From Lepas anatifera (Eukaryota > Arthropoda > Thecostraca > Lepadidae): a stretch of 64,000 nucleotides of DNA. The translations under genes were made by a program, and so were the position numbers. The stretch lies in NCBI GenBank assembly GCA_034440635.1, contig JAOTON010001906.1:434001-498000 (forward strand). The letters run 5' to 3'. Below, one piece after another: positions 1-10,909 of the stretch. The notes under the pieces were generated by a model that saw nothing but the letters and a program-made list of their open reading frames with translations, had not been told where the DNA came from and searched no databases. Numbering within the stretch: position 1 is the stretch's first letter; each line of letters starts with the position of its first letter.

Positions 1-2020
1 GTCAAGGGATCCAAAATTGTGGAAAAATATGACTTAAGAAGAAAAGAAACCACATCGAGAGGTTGGGAGGAATTTTTATTTTGCCCCTCGGGATCCATCA
101 CTTGCAATAATGTTATTGAAAGTCTATTTCCTGGTTATGTAGATACCTATTTCCAGAGAGCTTGGAAAGTTAGGCATAGGCGTAGAAATATTTTTATGTC
201 GAGAGGGCAAAAGTCTTCAGCGCTGGTAGCGGTGAACGTGATTCTACCTACCCACAGGCGTAGGAACCTCCAAAATATGACGGGGGGGGGTTGGCCAAAC
301 TTCAACCTGAAGCTGACAAGAAACTTCACATGCCAGGGGTAAAAACTTTCGGATTTGGACTCCTCGTTGTTTTTTATACCGGCTGTTCATAAAAATGTTC
401 GACTTCCTCCCATTTCAGATGAGATCAGGCACTTTTTAGCCCAATATTTGATGGGGCGATGACTCCTGCGCCCTCTTCCTACGCCTATGTATGTACCTAT
501 CACAATTTGTTTCCGGAAAATGTCGAAAATCGGCTTACAGTTGGGGAGGGGTGCACTGCGCCCCAGTCCAAAGATTGGGGCCAATGCCCCTTGCCCTCGG
601 AACCTGTGCCTATGACGTTGGGGGTGGAACATTTATTTTCCGTACTGTTACTAAATTTCTGCATTGACCCGTTCCTCCGAGGTGTCCCTCTTGTATGTAC
701 ATACATACCTGACGTTGGTAAATTAGACGCATTTTTTGGCACTTAGCCCGATTTGAAGCCTTAGGGATAAACGTTGCCTGACAACGGGGCTGGTGTTCTG
801 GGAGGAGTGTTTGAAATTTTTCTGGGGTAATTGTGATAAAAATGATTATTATCTGCCAAAAATTATATGTTAGAATTTTTTTAGGAATTAAAGCTATAAA
901 AGACGACAGTTTCACCTCATGGCATGATCACGACTAAGCACAAACTCTAAAAACACAGCACACATTTTTTAAATATTGCACGTCCATTTGATGTTTACGG
1001 TCTTCTCGCAATGCAACACTTCCTCAACAATGAACATGTCATTTCATGGGGGAGATTGGGAGGGAGGGGAGGGGTCTTAAATGTGATGGTAAAAAATAGA
1101 TACAAATAATAGTTATGAGGACTGGAACCATATTTATGCGATATATTTTGTGATTAGCCACGAGCTTCCTGCTTTGCTCATGGTGGGTCTGTGTTGGGAA
1201 TTTGCAATTGACGCGCTGATTCTGACGTCTGAGCTGTCGCGCCAGTTACTGAGGAGGCAGATAAAGATTATTTTTATTAGAATCATCATGTCAACCTTTC
1301 CACTGCTACTCCGCCTTTTAAGTAAAATTTTAGGGTACCTTAATATGATATCCCGTATTTTATCCACCAGCCTTTTAATCCTGAGTATTATCCACGCTAT
1401 TATTTTGTTTACCAATTGCTTTTACAAACACACAGAACAATCCTGGGCAAAAGCGAGGGGGGCTGATATTGGCAAAGGGGTTAGATGTTGACCCGTGGGA
1501 TGACCTAATTCAGGTGCTTCGCCACCGGCAAAAAGAGTGGGCCAGCCAATTTTTAACTTGATGCTGGCAACAACTAAATATAAATTTCGTGTTTAAAATG
1601 AACACATTCGCTCTTTAAAGGCTCATTTTAGTATATCTGGAATTTTTGGTGCGCTGTGGTGCTGCTGAGATGTTTCAATTTAGCACTTTCCGCCTCAGAA
1701 GAGCTATTTTTAAGCTAAAAATCTGGGTGCTATTCACACTTTTCTAGACTGCTAAAAAACTAGCTTGGTGCTAGTTTTTACAGCTCCCTATCGCTGCTAA
1801 TTATATTAGCATCCTAGAGCTGCTAGAAGTTCAGCACTTCAGTTGCTAAATCCGTAATATTAACACTATGTTAACGAAAAGCAGGTTGGTGCTAAATCGA
1901 TAAATTAGCAACAAAAACATTTAGCACCTCGAAAATTGGCTTAAAACTGGCAGCGAAAATCGGTAGTTTTTTGCTGTCTGATTAGCACCTTCTGGATGCT
2001 CAAGTTTTTTTACAGTATAT
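1..2020. repeat. Partial CACTG-ended DNA element, copy 1
   Basis: This stretch matches 7661-10716 along its length, apart from a 1-kb insertion present only in the second copy. It enters the window already inside the element. The right end (about 1600-2020) holds many TTAGCAC/GTGCTAA words and finishes in TTTTTTACAGT, the complement of the ACTGTAAAAA seen at the left end of the second copy. Small open frames occur here, but they are broken in the other copy and none is recognisable. I infer a non-autonomous DNA transposon with subterminal repeats. Confidence 0.6.
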
Positions 2021-2599
2021 AAGGTCTCGAAGTCTACCCATCTGATTTAAAAAAATCGAAGTAGAACCATTTTTTTCACTCCGAACGTCATTTAAAAATA
2101 AAATTTCAAACCTTAAAAATTGCGGATTGGGCCGTGCAAAATATACTGCTTAACTGTTTCTTGGATGCTCCAAAATATGGGCACTGTTCTTTTATTAAAA
2201 AAACTACTACCTATTGCAAGATAATTAATGCACAATAGTCATTTGTTTCAGCTATGTGAGAATTAAAAATTCAATGGTGGGTCCAGGTCCAGAATAGATT
2301 AGGTGAAGTATATACACTTTACCATTTTTGCATTGCATAAATTATTAAACGTCATATAATGGACACAACAGGATAAAATGTTGAAAAACATCAGAGGCGG
2401 ATACAGGAAAGCAGAATAGTGAGGAAATGTGGATATTGCCAACGTCTAAATGGTATGTACAATGTTCCTCGAATATTTATTTACTGAAGCCCCCTCTCAT
2501 TTTGAGCCGCTGGAACCAGCTCTCTCAAAAACTGCATGAAAATGCAAGTGAGCCATCCCCTGGCATCCCACTTATTACATTAAAACATTTTACCTGCTC
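2021..2599. other. Unassigned AT-rich spacer
   Basis: AT-rich sequence between two repeats. I see no coding frame, RNA gene or repeat copy here that I can support. Confidence 0.5.
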
Positions 2600-3524
2600 T
2601 CAATCCGCGCCCCGGTGAGCCTCCAAGCCACCTTTCCCCTGGTCGAGGGTGTTTAAACACCCCCTCCCCTTCGAACTCGGCCCCTACGCGCAATAGCAAA
2701 AAAACTCGAATGCTAGTGGATAGCTCATACAAATTCATGAAGAAACTGTTTTAGTGACGTTTTGGCTCAGGTCAATATTGAGGCCATGGCACGTCAAAGA
2801 AAGTGGCATTTTGAGTAGAGTTTTTGGGCTCTGGCGTCTGACAGAGTTGAGTTAGAATAATGTTTTAGCAACCATTCGCTTCCTCTCATCACGGAGCATT
2901 GAATGATGTATGGTGTGATCATACTAGGTAAAAAAATCAGTTTAGGTCAAGGTCACTTTTGACCTAGCATAGCCAATATGCATATCAATCAACTCAAAAT
3001 AGCAATCCAAACGCAATTATATCAAAATAAAAACCAGATCATCATTTCATGCAAAGTTATTGACTCAAGTATGAAAGAACCTGAAAAGAGGTCAGGATGC
3101 TTCGATTTGGAGAATACGAAGGTATTCTCAGCTGTATCTACACAAATACAGTTCATTTTCTGTTTTCTCCATATATTTCCAAAGAAGAGGTCATGATCCG
3201 TACCCGACCAAAGGTTATCGATATGAAAAATCCCGGAATAGATGATGTAACACTTTGTGGGCCCATTATTTGGTATAAGTTTCAATTCGAGAGATTCACC
3301 CATTTCTTTCTTATCTCACGTTAAACATTTTTAGAGGTGAGGTCCCTTGACCTGCGCTGGTGACCTGACCTGAGATGACCTAATCTTAAAATGTTTGGGA
3401 AAGTTGCGAAATTTATCAAGGATAAGGTGTGCCATGTACGGCGGCGCTTCGCGCCACCGTTTTTTCGTGCCACCGTAAAAACACGAGGGGGTGTTCAAAC
3501 ACCCTCCACCGGGGTGAGGGTTAA
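2600..3524. mobile_element. TTAA-flanked palindrome-ended element, GTTTAAAC type
   Basis: The left end is decayed (CCGCGCCCCGGTG near 2606). The right end is intact, reading CACCGGGGTGAGGG then TTAA at 3521-3524. Each end carries a GC-rich palindrome around GTTTAAAC or GTTCAAAC (about 2649 and 3492). A GC hairpin (GGCGGCGCTTCGCGCCACC) lies just inside the right end. The interior has several AGGTCA/TGACCT words and no convincing protein. It is probably a non-autonomous DNA transposon, related in layout to the elements at 9092, 17302, 19063, 43735, 59904 and 60934. Confidence 0.6.
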
Positions 3525-4299
3525 GTGCAACAGCCTTAAAAAAAGCGCAACAGCCTTTGGTGTCAGGCATTTAGTTGGCGTAGATTTGAGTTATTTTCCT
3601 CTCATTTCCAGCCCTTATAAGACAAGCTTTGCTCCCTTTCTGTTGAAATTGTTTAGGTAAACACCGTTGGTTAGCACCGCCAGGGGTAATTCCAAGGGCT
3701 GATCGCAAAGAAGCGAACGATAAAGCATTGTTTGTGCGGTCGTACTGCTGTGGAAAGAGCGCAGTTACATTTCTGAACATTGACCATCGCCTGAGCCGGG
3801 GCAGTAAGTCTGGAAGCGGTATGATCTTGCACACGACTCGTCGATGCCATCGCATTGCTCCCTAAACACGTTTCCTTGACAGCCGACAGTCTAAATTGTC
3901 GCATTATGGCGCACTCGTAGCTTGCATGGGTATCAAAACATTCCTGTACGACCGAATGACGGTAGCGTGTATTCAAGATGGCGAAGCGAGCCAGGCTGCG
4001 TGTCAGATAGCAGTGCACATGATTTTCATCACTCGGAATACGCGTTCACATTTCTCTGGTTCATAAATCACCACCTGACCTTTGGTAGACAATGAAAGTG
4101 ACATGAGATGCCTGCGATACAGTGATCTCGACTATGATGACGTTTATAGAGGTAAAAATTACTATTTTTTAAGAAGAAGGAATATATATTTATTCAATCA
4201 TTGGATAATTCGGAACAGCCACGCTCCAGACACCAGAGAGCGAACGGACCGGCGTTCCCGGGATGAGGCACTGGAACAGACGTGCGCCTCCAGCGGAAC
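3525..4299. other. Unassigned region
   Basis: Unique-looking sequence. Two overlapping minus-strand frames (3571-3855 and 3671-4018) are open for about 100 codons but resemble no family I know and lack neighbours that would support them. I see no repeat copy of this stretch elsewhere in the window. Confidence 0.4.
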
Positions 4300-4450
4300 C
4301 AGTGGTGGATGCAAGGGGAGCTAGGGGCTCAAGCCCCCCCACTCCCTAATGTCAGCGATTATTGCAGCTGCATAGCTGGAGGCTCTTGGAGATAATGGCG
4401 GAGGAGAGGCCCGAGCCCCCTCCCCGATATTAACTCTGGATCCGCCACTC
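4300..4450. mobile_element. Short hAT-like MITE
   Basis: About 150 bp running from CAGTGGTGGATGCAAGGGG to CTGGATCCGCCACTC. The ends are imperfect inverted repeats of the CAGTGGCGGATCC type. It carries the internal GGGGCTCAAGCCCCC palindrome also found in the similar elements near 20460 and 31400. CAG-starting ends of this kind are typical of hAT non-autonomous elements. Confidence 0.6.
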
Positions 4451-4624
4451 GGCGGAATCAAAGCCTCGTCCAAACAAGTGACGCGTCGTCCAAGAAGTCT
4501 GGCTGAGGGAACCTCGCCGGCTCAGTGTAAACTGCCGCGTCTACCTCCTGCTCCGGCTGCAACGGGATGAGGGGACATGGTCGCTGTGCTGGGGCTGGGA
4601 CTTCGGGACTTTGTCTAAGAAAAT

Positions 4625-4702
4625 GGTGGTAGGTAGCGAAGTACGGAACCATCGTTGAGCGCCAACCAGATTCTTCCCTACGGCTGTCGGCCCGCTGAAG
4701 CC
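4625..4702 (-). pseudogene. Fragment of PAN/fibrinogen-like gene
   Basis: On the minus strand this reads as a decayed copy of the central part of the gene at 5222-6160. It keeps ASAGRQ, then GRIW and a DGS..RY match to the equivalent stretch of the intact copies. An in-frame TAG replaces the Trp codon after Q. Similarity fades on both sides. It lies about 500 bp downstream of the intact minus-strand copy and in the same orientation, as expected for an old tandem duplicate. Confidence 0.7.
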
Positions 4703-5221
4703 TTTGTTGGCCATCTTTGTAGTCCAAAAATGCCGAGGGCGCGTAGGTGGACACACAACAGACCCGGAGGTCATCGGAGAGATCTAAGCACTTCTGACGA
4801 CGTCAGAAACAAGATTTTTCCCTGCCTTTCGGATAAAAGAAAGTCCTTTGCCAAAGAATCAAATATGAAATTCTATAAATAAGGAGTGCCACGTAAAAAC
4901 TGCAAGTAGCAAAATGAAATAAACAAGTTCCAGGGTAGAGAAAAACAAAAACAAAAACCTAGAAATACCAAAGGACACATATCAAAGTAGACCCTTTTTA
5001 CTTGAGTGGCTGTGTAATAGCGGGAACAAATAGCATCGAACCGTCTTGAAAGGGTAGGCATGTCCACAACAGTGAAACCACGTTAGATTGCCTAAACATC
5101 AGCCGGTCAAGCTCCATAGCTGTGGAAAAAGCAAGGGCGCCCTTTTCTGAAGCTATTGGAAGATCCTCCCCCCGTGTGCACAAGTTCTTGATTAGCTGAC
5201 AAGGAAAACGCGAAAAAGGCT
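4703..5221. other. 3' flank of PAN/fibrinogen-like copy 1
   Basis: Non-coding sequence downstream of the minus-strand gene. I see no convincing polyadenylation signal on the minus strand close to the stop codon, and no other feature. Confidence 0.4.
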
Positions 5222-6160
5222 CTAGTTCTCGCGTATCCAATACAGGATTGTTCCGGATTGCCGCATTTCCGGAGAAATCCAAGGCGAGTGCGAGTAATCT
5301 ATTGCCGATGTGCAGGCCATAGTGCCCCACATATCGTCATCAGAACTTGTGGTCATCACATGATCAGTCTGTCCATAGTGAGCACCGTCGTTAATCCACG
5401 GCAGTCTGTCTTCTATGGTATCGGTAGTCGTGCTCCAGGAGCTAAACCTCTCTGTGAGCGTGGTGGGGACTTCTGGTGAGTAGCGGACCAGGGAGCCATC
5501 CTTAGGTGCCGACCAGATTCCTCCCCACTGCTGTCGGCCCGCTGAGGCCTGGGCCTCCAGACGGTACTCGAACGTATCCGCCTCGCTGTGCGCCAGCACC
5601 TGGTCTCCCAGGTCCAGGATGGAGTAGTCGTCGCTCAGGCTCGGCGTGTTGGCGTTTCGGCGCAGTACGCTCGTTGTGTTCCAGGTTTTTGTCGCTGCTG
5701 TCAGGAGCAGGGTCCAGCCGCCGCCGTTGTACTCCTGGTCGCAGTACACGGGTACGGGAGGGGATGAAAAGTACCGTAAGCCGCTGCGCCGTCCTGGAAA
5801 CTGTTGCTTCATCTGATGACAAGTCTTGGGGCAGGCATCCTTGACCACGGCGAATACACCGGCAGGTTCATCGGTGAGTGACTGAGTAGATTCTACTTCG
5901 CATGCGACATCAATCGACATCAGTTGACAGCTCCCGTTGGAGTGCATGTTGAAGCTCTTGCATGCTGCGGTACCCATACAAAACAGGGCACACTGCAGCC
6001 TGGTCTCTGCTGTCACTTTGCCTCGAAAATACCTAGTGCTAGCCACCTTTGTCGGCGTGGCGGAGAAGACATTCGCATACGCTGGAAATGATGCCAGCCA
6101 GACGTATAACGCCCAGAACTTCTGAGTTATCACCATTTTCAGATTGATCTGGCCTTCCAA
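5222..6160 (-). CDS. Secreted PAN/apple plus fibrinogen-C-like protein, copy 1
   Basis: A single uninterrupted frame of 312 codons. A hydrophobic stretch follows Met-9 (MVITQKFWALYVWLASFPAYA), so a secreted product starting at Met-9 (6136) is at least as likely as Met-1. Residues of about 30-110 have the Cys pattern of a PAN/apple-like domain (CALFC, ACKSFN, SCQL). A CPKTC linker follows. From about residue 138 a fibrinogen-C-like domain begins (VYCDQEYNGGGWTLLLTA) and continues to the C-terminal ILYWIREN. Such proteins are extracellular and usually bind carbohydrate or matrix ligands; the ligand here is unknown. Codons about 132-258 are almost identical in DNA to copies 2 and 3, whereas both ends are only about half identical in protein. 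The lack of introns is unusual and could mean a retrocopied founder or a large single exon. Confidence 0.85.
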   Translation of the reverse strand: MEGQINLKMVITQKFWALYVWLASFPAYANVFSATPTKVASTRYFRGKVTAETRLQCALFCMGTAACKSFNMHSNGSCQLMSIDVACEVESTQSLTDEPAGVFAVVKDACPKTCHQMKQQFPGRRSGLRYFSSPPVPVYCDQEYNGGGWTLLLTAATKTWNTTSVLRRNANTPSLSDDYSILDLGDQVLAHSEADTFEYRLEAQASAGRQQWGGIWSAPKDGSLVRYSPEVPTTLTERFSSWSTTTDTIEDRLPWINDGAHYGQTDHVMTTSSDDDMWGTMACTSAIDYSHSPWISPEMRQSGTILYWIREN

Positions 6161-7014
6161 GCTAAGTAAGCTACTAGTGTAGACCCTTTATGTTGTTATA
6201 GTGTTCTAAAGAAAAAGAGGTAGTTGCATTTTTTTTCGGTTTAGTTTTCTTCAGCACAGAAACGGTCGCGATAGCTAATAGGAAACGGTAACTTGTCAAG
6301 ACAACGATCACATATAATTCAGCCCACGAAGTCTGAAAACTATCCGAGTAGGGTGGCGTACTTGAAGCTGACTGCTGCGCTGGCCGTCAGGTGTGAGAAC
6401 CTTCTGACAATCGACTGTCTCTCAGATTGTTGCTTTTCGTTGCCGATGGTTACAACTGTGCTAAACGCCGTGTTGTGAACAATACCATTGGCGGATTCAT
6501 TCAGGGATTAAGACATCAAAAGGTATATGTTATGTATTATACTTGTTTCGAAGTGTCAATCCTGATTATTCGGATTTGCCATTGAAATATTCTTTATTGA
6601 ACAGACTATAAATTACCTGTTTGGAGTACTGGATGTCTACGCCTCTGCCCCAAGGTATTTCGTGCAAACTATCTTTTTAATAGTTCTCAGAACTTGAATT
6701 CACAATGTCTTACTGTCACAAGAACCGCGCCATAGTGACCGGAACATTCGTAAACATTCAACACTCGTTTCACACAGAGGTCAGAAAAAGTGCTAACTTG
6801 CCAACTTATGTTGTTGACAAACATTAAAGTGAAACTTCAATTCAGCTAAGTCTTAATTTGTTTAATGCTTTAAAACTAATATTCATGACCACATTAGAAT
6901 TAACATATTATGCTGAAGGAGTGGTGCAGTTGTCAGGTTACAGTTACCTCTATTACACTACACTCAAAACCACTCAGGAGAACTTCGCCACAAACTTCTC
7001 CCATTAAGATGCCA
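6161..7014. other. 5' flank of copy 1
   Basis: AT-rich sequence upstream of the minus-strand gene, expected to hold its promoter. I cannot point to a clear TATA box or initiator. No other gene or repeat copy is visible before the element starting at 7015. Confidence 0.4.
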
Positions 7015-10000
7015 CACTGTAAAAAATAGTTGAGCACCACCATATGCTAAATGCGTGCTATAGCATGTACTTAGCAGCATAAATGGGAGCTAAAGAGCCA
7101 GATGGTGCTTGAATATTACATCTCCGGCTTTATTTTTACAAATTAGCTTCTCTGATATAATTATGTGCTAGCGTGTTGCTATTTTTCAGCACCTGGTCAT
7201 CCACAAGGTATGCTCTTCTAGCGTCTTTCCGATTCCCCTGAAAAAAACGCGCGCAAGCGAGTGCGTGCGCGCTGCATTTCCGACTTGAATAGTTTTAAGA
7301 TGCTACGTCTGAGCATCTTGATTGATTTTGGCGGGAACTTTTAGAACTAATTGGTACTAGATGTACCATGGCACGTGCACGCGCCGCGTCCTCGCGGTCA
7401 GTCAACCGCCATCTTTCACCAAGTGCTGGTCTGTCAATAATAGTCATTGCGTGCATGGGCGAAAGCCCGCGATGACCAAAGTCTGTAGGTAAGTGAACTT
7501 ACTGGATATACATTTATCGAGTTTGATCGCACACATCAACACAGGTTGATTTTGCCTCGATGTCTGAAATAGCACAGCCTTAAGGTATCTCGCAGCGAAG
7601 AATGCTCTCATCACCCAATTATTAAGCTCCCCCGATAGGTAAGTGGATGGTTTGGGGGAGGTCAAGGGATCCAAAATTGTGGAAAAATATGATTTAAGAA
7701 GAAAGGAAACCAAATCGAGTGGTCGAAAGGGAATGTTTATTTTGCCCCTCAGGCTCCACTACTTGCAATAATGTTACTGAAAGTCTATTCCCTGGTCATG
7801 TAGATACCTATTTCCAGAGAGCCTGGAAAGTTTGGCATCGGCGTATAAATATTTTTTTTATGTCGAGAGGGCAAAAGTCGTCAGCGCTGGTGGTGGTGAA
7901 CGTGATTCTACCTGCCCACAGGCGTAGGAACCTCCAGAATATGAGGGGGGAGGGTAGCCAAACTTCAACCTGAAGCTGACAAGAAACTTCCCATGCCAGG
8001 GCTAAGAACTTTTGGATTTGGACTCCTCGTTGTTTTTTATACCGGCTGTTCATAAAAATGTTCGACTTCCTCCCATTTCAGATGAAATCAGACATTTTTA
8101 GCCCAATATTTGATGGGGCGATGGCCTCTGCCCCCTCTTCTTACGCCTATGTATGTACCTATCACAATTTGTTAATGGAAAATGTCCAAAATCGGCTTAA
8201 AGTTGGGAAGGGGTGCACTGCGACCCAGTCCAAAGATTGGGGCCAATGCCCCCTTCCCTCAGAATCTGTGCCTATGGCGTTGGGGGTGGAACATTTATTT
8301 GCCGTACTGTTACTAAATTTCTGCATTGACCCGTTCCTTCGATGTGTCCCTCTTGTATGTATATACCGACGTTGGTAAATTAGATGCAATTTTTGACACT
8401 TAGCCCGATTTGAAGCCTTAGGAATACACGTTGCCTGACAAAGGGGCTGGTGTTCTGGGAGTTAGTATTTGAATTTTTCTGGGGTAATTGTGATAAAAAT
8501 GATCATTAGCTGCCAAAATTATATGTTAGAATTTTTAGGAATTAGAGGTATAAAGGACAACAGTTTCACCTCATGGCATGATCACGACTAAGCACAAAAC
8601 ACTAAAAAGACAGCACACATTTTTAAAATATTGCACGTCCATTTGATGTTTACGGTCTTCTCGCAATGCAACACATCCTCAACAATGAACATATCATTTC
8701 ACGGGGGAGATTGGGAGGGAAGGGAGGGGGTCCAGTGTTAGTCTTAAATGTGATAGTAAGAAATAGATACATATGATAGTTATGAGGACTGGAACCATAT
8801 TTTTGCGATATATTTTGTGATGAGCCACGAGCTTCCTGCTTTGCTCGTGCTGGGTCTATGTTGGAAAATTTGCATTGACTCGCTGATTTTGACGTCTGGG
8901 CTGTCGCGAAGTTACTGAGGAGGCAGATAAAGATCAATGTTATTAAAATCATCATGTCAACCTTTCCAGTGCTACGCCGCCTTTTAAGCAAGTTTTCTAG
9001 GGTACCTTAATATGATATCTCCTATTCTATCCACCAGCCTTTTTATCCTGCGCATAATCCACGCTATTATTTTGTTTACCAATTGTTTTTATTAACCCGC
9101 GCCCCACCGGGGGTCCGGCGCCACCTTCGCCCCACCGGGAGGGGCCATCGATGGCCCCCCTCTAACTCCGAAAATATGGGCGTTAGCGCAAATCTGCAAA
9201 GTGCAATAGAAAGCTCGCGTGAATTCAGTAAGAAATTACTTCGCATGTTTTAGTGCTCAGGTCAATGGTTTGACCTCCAGAGGTCAAATTAGGTCAAGAT
9301 CGGCTATTTTCACTCAAATATGCAATGATTAAGCAAACTGGGCATAACTCTTATGTCATTAGAGCTATTGAGGCCTGGTAAAGTACATTTGATAGCAAAT
9401 TGCCAGTACTTTTTCCGCTATGTGGAACGTAAAGACCTCCCGCCAGTGGTTTGACCGCCAGAGGTCACCTCGTGACCTAATATGACCTGAGGTCACGAAA
9501 GGTCAAAAAGTGACCTTGCCGTATATCAAATAAAAGCCAGTGACAAGACAAACACGATGGTGTTTGCTTCATCGCTCTAGCTTAATTAGGTCAAAAGTTA
9601 TTGTCAAAATACTGTTTTTGACCTCTGGTGACCTTGGATGACCTTGGAAAAGTCAAAGGGCAAATATGACCCCTGGGATCCGTGAAAGGGTGTCCAAAAA
9701 CGTTGTTCTGAGCAGTCTGAGTATTTTCAATCATTTTTGTGGCTTTTATATCATGAAATAGCTTTTCCCCATGCTTTTCCAATGGGAGAGGTCGCCTCGT
9801 GACCTGACCTCAGGGCACGAAATCGAAAAATCCCGGATATACACCTTGTAGACCCTGGAGGGGTCATGAAGTGTAGGAAGTTTCAAATCGATCGACTTTG
9901 AAATGTAGCTCTTACAGAGCTCTAAAGGTGAAGTGAGGTGACCTTGGTTGACCTCGTCTGGTGACCTGACCTTGGGTGACCCGGGGTAAAAATTTCAGGG

Positions 10001-10716
10001 ATGATGGGAAAATGATGCAGTGAGAGGTAGAGCCCTCAACCGCGGTGCTGCGCCTCGTCGTTTTTCTGCTATCCCGGAAAAACCTTGGGGGGGGCCATCG
10101 ATGGCCCCCCGGTGGGGCGAGGGTTAATACACAGAACAATCCTGGGCTAAAGCGGGGGGCTGATATTGGCAAAGGGGTTAGATGTTGACCCGTGGGATGA
10201 CCCAATGCAGGTGCGTCGCCACCGGCAAAAAGAGTGGGCCAGCCACTTTTTAACTTGATGCTGATAACAACTAAATATAAATTTTGTGCTTAAAATGGAT
10301 GCATTTGCTCTTTAAGGGCTAATTTTACTATATCTGGAATTTTTGGTGCGCTGTGGTGCTGCTGAGATGGTTCAATTTAGCACTTTCCGCCTCAGAGGAG
10401 CTATTTTTAAGCTAAAAATCTGGGTGCTATTCACACTTTTCTAGGCTGCTAAAAACTACTTTGGTGCTAGTTTTTTTACAGCTCCCAATCGCTGCTAATT
10501 CGATTAGCATCCTAGAATTGCCAAAAGTTCAGCACTTCAGGTGCTAAATTCGTAATATTAGCACCATGTAAACGAACAACAGGGTGGTTCTAAATCGATA
10601 AATTAGCACCAAAAACATTTAGCACCTCGAAAACTGGCTTAAAATTAGCAGCGAAAATCGGTATTTTTTTTGCTGTCTGATTAGCACCTTCTGGATGCTC
10701 AACTTTGTTTACAGCG
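7015..10716. mobile_element. CACTG-ended DNA element, copy 2
   Basis: The left end CACTGTAAAAAATAGTTGAGCA (7015 on) is the inverted complement of the right end TGCTCAACTTTGTTTACAGCG (10696-10716), with mismatches. Both ends hold many TTAGCAC/GTGCTAA/AGCTCC words, a subterminal array such as CACTA-like transposases bind. The interior from 7661 matches 1-2020. A second element (9092-10127) is inserted. No transposase is recognisable, so this is a non-autonomous copy. The target duplication is not clear, so superfamily placement is tentative. Confidence 0.6.
9092..10127. mobile_element. TTAA-flanked palindrome-ended element, ATCGAT type
   Basis: 1036 bp counting TTAA at both sides (9092-9095, 10124-10127). 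The ends are TTAACCCGCGCCCCACCGG and CCGGTGGGGCGAGGGTTAA. Each end has the palindrome GGGGCCATCGATGGCCCC. The other copy of the host repeat (about 1418-1443) is uninterrupted, so this is a real insertion. The interior is packed with AGGTCA/TGACCT half-sites. A near-identical copy lies in reverse at 59904-60937. CCC next to a TTAA target is what piggyBac-type elements show, but no transposase is present, so this assignment is inference. Confidence 0.8.
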
Positions 10717-10909
10717 CAGTGGTGTCTCTTTGTTCTACCCCAAGATCCATTGGGTTCCTTGCATTTTGGCAGGAAGGCGTAAGAAGCCCCAAGTATCTTT
10801 CGGATAAGAACCCATTGGGACAGTTCTCATGCATGAGAACAGGCAAACACCGGCGCTCAAATGCATCATTGCTAGTTTCTTCGTAAAGAACCCAAAGAAG
10901 GGATAGTGG
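10717..10909 (+). repeat. Left part of promoter/first-exon repeat, interrupted by hAT element
   Basis: Matches the reverse complement of about 32305-32440. With 12911-13140 it forms a single unit split by the hAT-like insertion. The words around 10790-10860 (TATCTTTCGGATAAGAACCC, TCATGCATGAGAAC) are shared with the copy at 32 kb. Confidence 0.7.
10902..10909. repeat. 8-bp target site duplication, left
   Basis: GATAGTGG, repeated at 12911-12918 just outside the hAT-like element. The empty site on the minus strand near 32301-32308 reads GGTAGTGG. Confidence 0.85.

Noticed and set aside
3571..4018. Minus-strand gene in the 3.6-4.0 kb region
   Set aside because: Two competing frames of about 100 codons, neither with a known motif, a signal peptide or a copy elsewhere.
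7719..8378. Frames present in both CACTG-ended copies (also 19-746)
   Set aside because: Their lengths and ends differ between copies because of indels, so they are not under coding constraint.
9092..10127. Calling the element a confirmed piggyBac
   Set aside because: The TTAA target and CCC end fit, but no transposase or longer matching end could be shown, so it is kept as inference.
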